Assembly: GCA_902787575.1 (NCBI GenBank)
Contig: CADAGX010000007.1
Location: forward strand, 1-64,000
Direction of reading: 5' to 3'
DNA: 64,000 bases
Origin: an uncultured Bacteroidales bacterium
GTDB taxonomy: Bacteria; Bacteroidota; Bacteroidia; Bacteroidales; Bacteroidaceae
Under the pieces are notes generated by a model. That model did no database searches. It was not told the DNA's origin and saw only the letters and a program-made list of their open reading frames with translations. Shown here piece by piece: positions 63,765-64,000 of the stretch; position 1 is the stretch's first letter, and every line of letters begins with the position of its first letter. The translations under genes and the position numbers were made by a program.

Positions 63765-64000
63765 TCAGATTTCCTCCACCCGGACGTAACCGTTCAGAAT
63801 GGCATAGACAGTAAGGCCCGAGAGAGACTTGATGCCGGTCTTCTCCTGCAAGTTCTTGCGATGCGTGATGACCGTGGTGGGACTGATGTTGAGCTGGCGG
63901 GCAATCTCCTTGTTGATAAGCCCCTTCACCATGAGGCAGAGCACCTCCACCTCGCGGGCCGACAGTTCGGGCTGCAACTGGGGGCTGTGCGGCATACGAC
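63765..64000 (-). CDS. LuxR-type HTH regulator, C-terminal part
   Basis: Partial: the frame is open to the window edge. The visible ~78 residues are a LuxR/GerE helix-turn-helix: LSAREVEVLCLMVKGLINKE, IARQLNISPTTVITHRKNLQ and EKTGIKSLSGLTVYAILNGY. The ITHRKN recognition helix followed by EKTGIKSLSGLTVYAI is typical of a Bacteroidetes group of LuxR-family regulators of about 200 residues. The N-terminal sensory part is outside the window. Target genes unknown. Confidence 0.88.
   Translation of the reverse strand, partial: RMPHSPQLQPELSAREVEVLCLMVKGLINKEIARQLNISPTTVITHRKNLQEKTGIKSLSGLTVYAILNGYVRVEEI

Overview
The window reads as chromosomal DNA from a member of the Bacteroidales, most likely a Prevotella-type organism. 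The evidence is the recurring TAnnTTTG -7 promoter box, a complete Na+-translocating NADH:quinone reductase operon, families largely restricted to Bacteroidetes (BACON, DUF4923, DUF4890, DUF5715, an LptD-like barrel), large secreted GLUG-repeat proteins and a C10 (streptopain-type) protease that share a Por-like C-terminal tail ending in GKKVL. Base composition looks moderately GC-rich by eye. No tRNA, rRNA, insertion sequence, prophage or CRISPR array was seen.

Layout. 1-15.3 kb is an envelope and housekeeping region: a TPR protein, a MaoC hydratase, then kdsA-kdsD (Kdo sugar supply) followed on the same strand by exported phospholipase D-like and PI-PLC-like enzymes, an HD hydrolase, an LptD-like outer-membrane protein, a BACON lipoprotein, a BRCT protein, ligA (opposite strand) and dapA. 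15.5-27.9 kb is an accessory surface region: a C10 protease and two GLUG-repeat proteins, each followed by a small acidic peptide with a YxxP leader. A third such pair survives as a deletion-fusion relic on the opposite strand. 28.2-34.2 kb is nqrABCDEF. 34.3-44.2 kb is repeat-rich, carrying a DUF285 lipoprotein, a TamB-like protein with a ten-copy heptamer repeat in its reading frame, a DUF4923 lipoprotein and a GH20 hexosaminidase. 44.2-48.1 kb is a three-gene operon of a tetraheme cytochrome c fused to a SUMF1 domain, an exported Gfo/Idh/MocA oxidoreductase and an exported TIM-barrel protein. 48.2-64 kb returns to metabolism and envelope: a rhamnosidase-like enzyme, YccF, RecA, carboxynorspermidine synthase-like, DUF4890, DUF5715, PhoH, PurC, GIY-YIG, MenG/UbiE, AroE, a TonB-dependent receptor, a porin-like protein and the end of a LuxR-type regulator.

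The genes form several working groups: LPS/outer-membrane assembly (kdsA, kdsD, LptD-like, TamB-like), sodium-pumping respiration with menaquinone methylation (nqr, menG), glycan attack (GH20, rhamnosidase-like, the periplasmic redox/isomerase operon) and DNA maintenance (ligA, recA, BRCT protein).

The intergenic DNA is unusually structured. There are five arrays of a 22-bp-period repeat with a palindromic GCGACGYGTCGC-like core, two large concentric palindromes, simple-sequence repeats with 7- or 8-bp units, and pairs of direct or inverted dispersed repeats around the DUF285 and tamB genes. The leading candidate for a little-described system is the GLUG-protein/YxxP-peptide gene pair.
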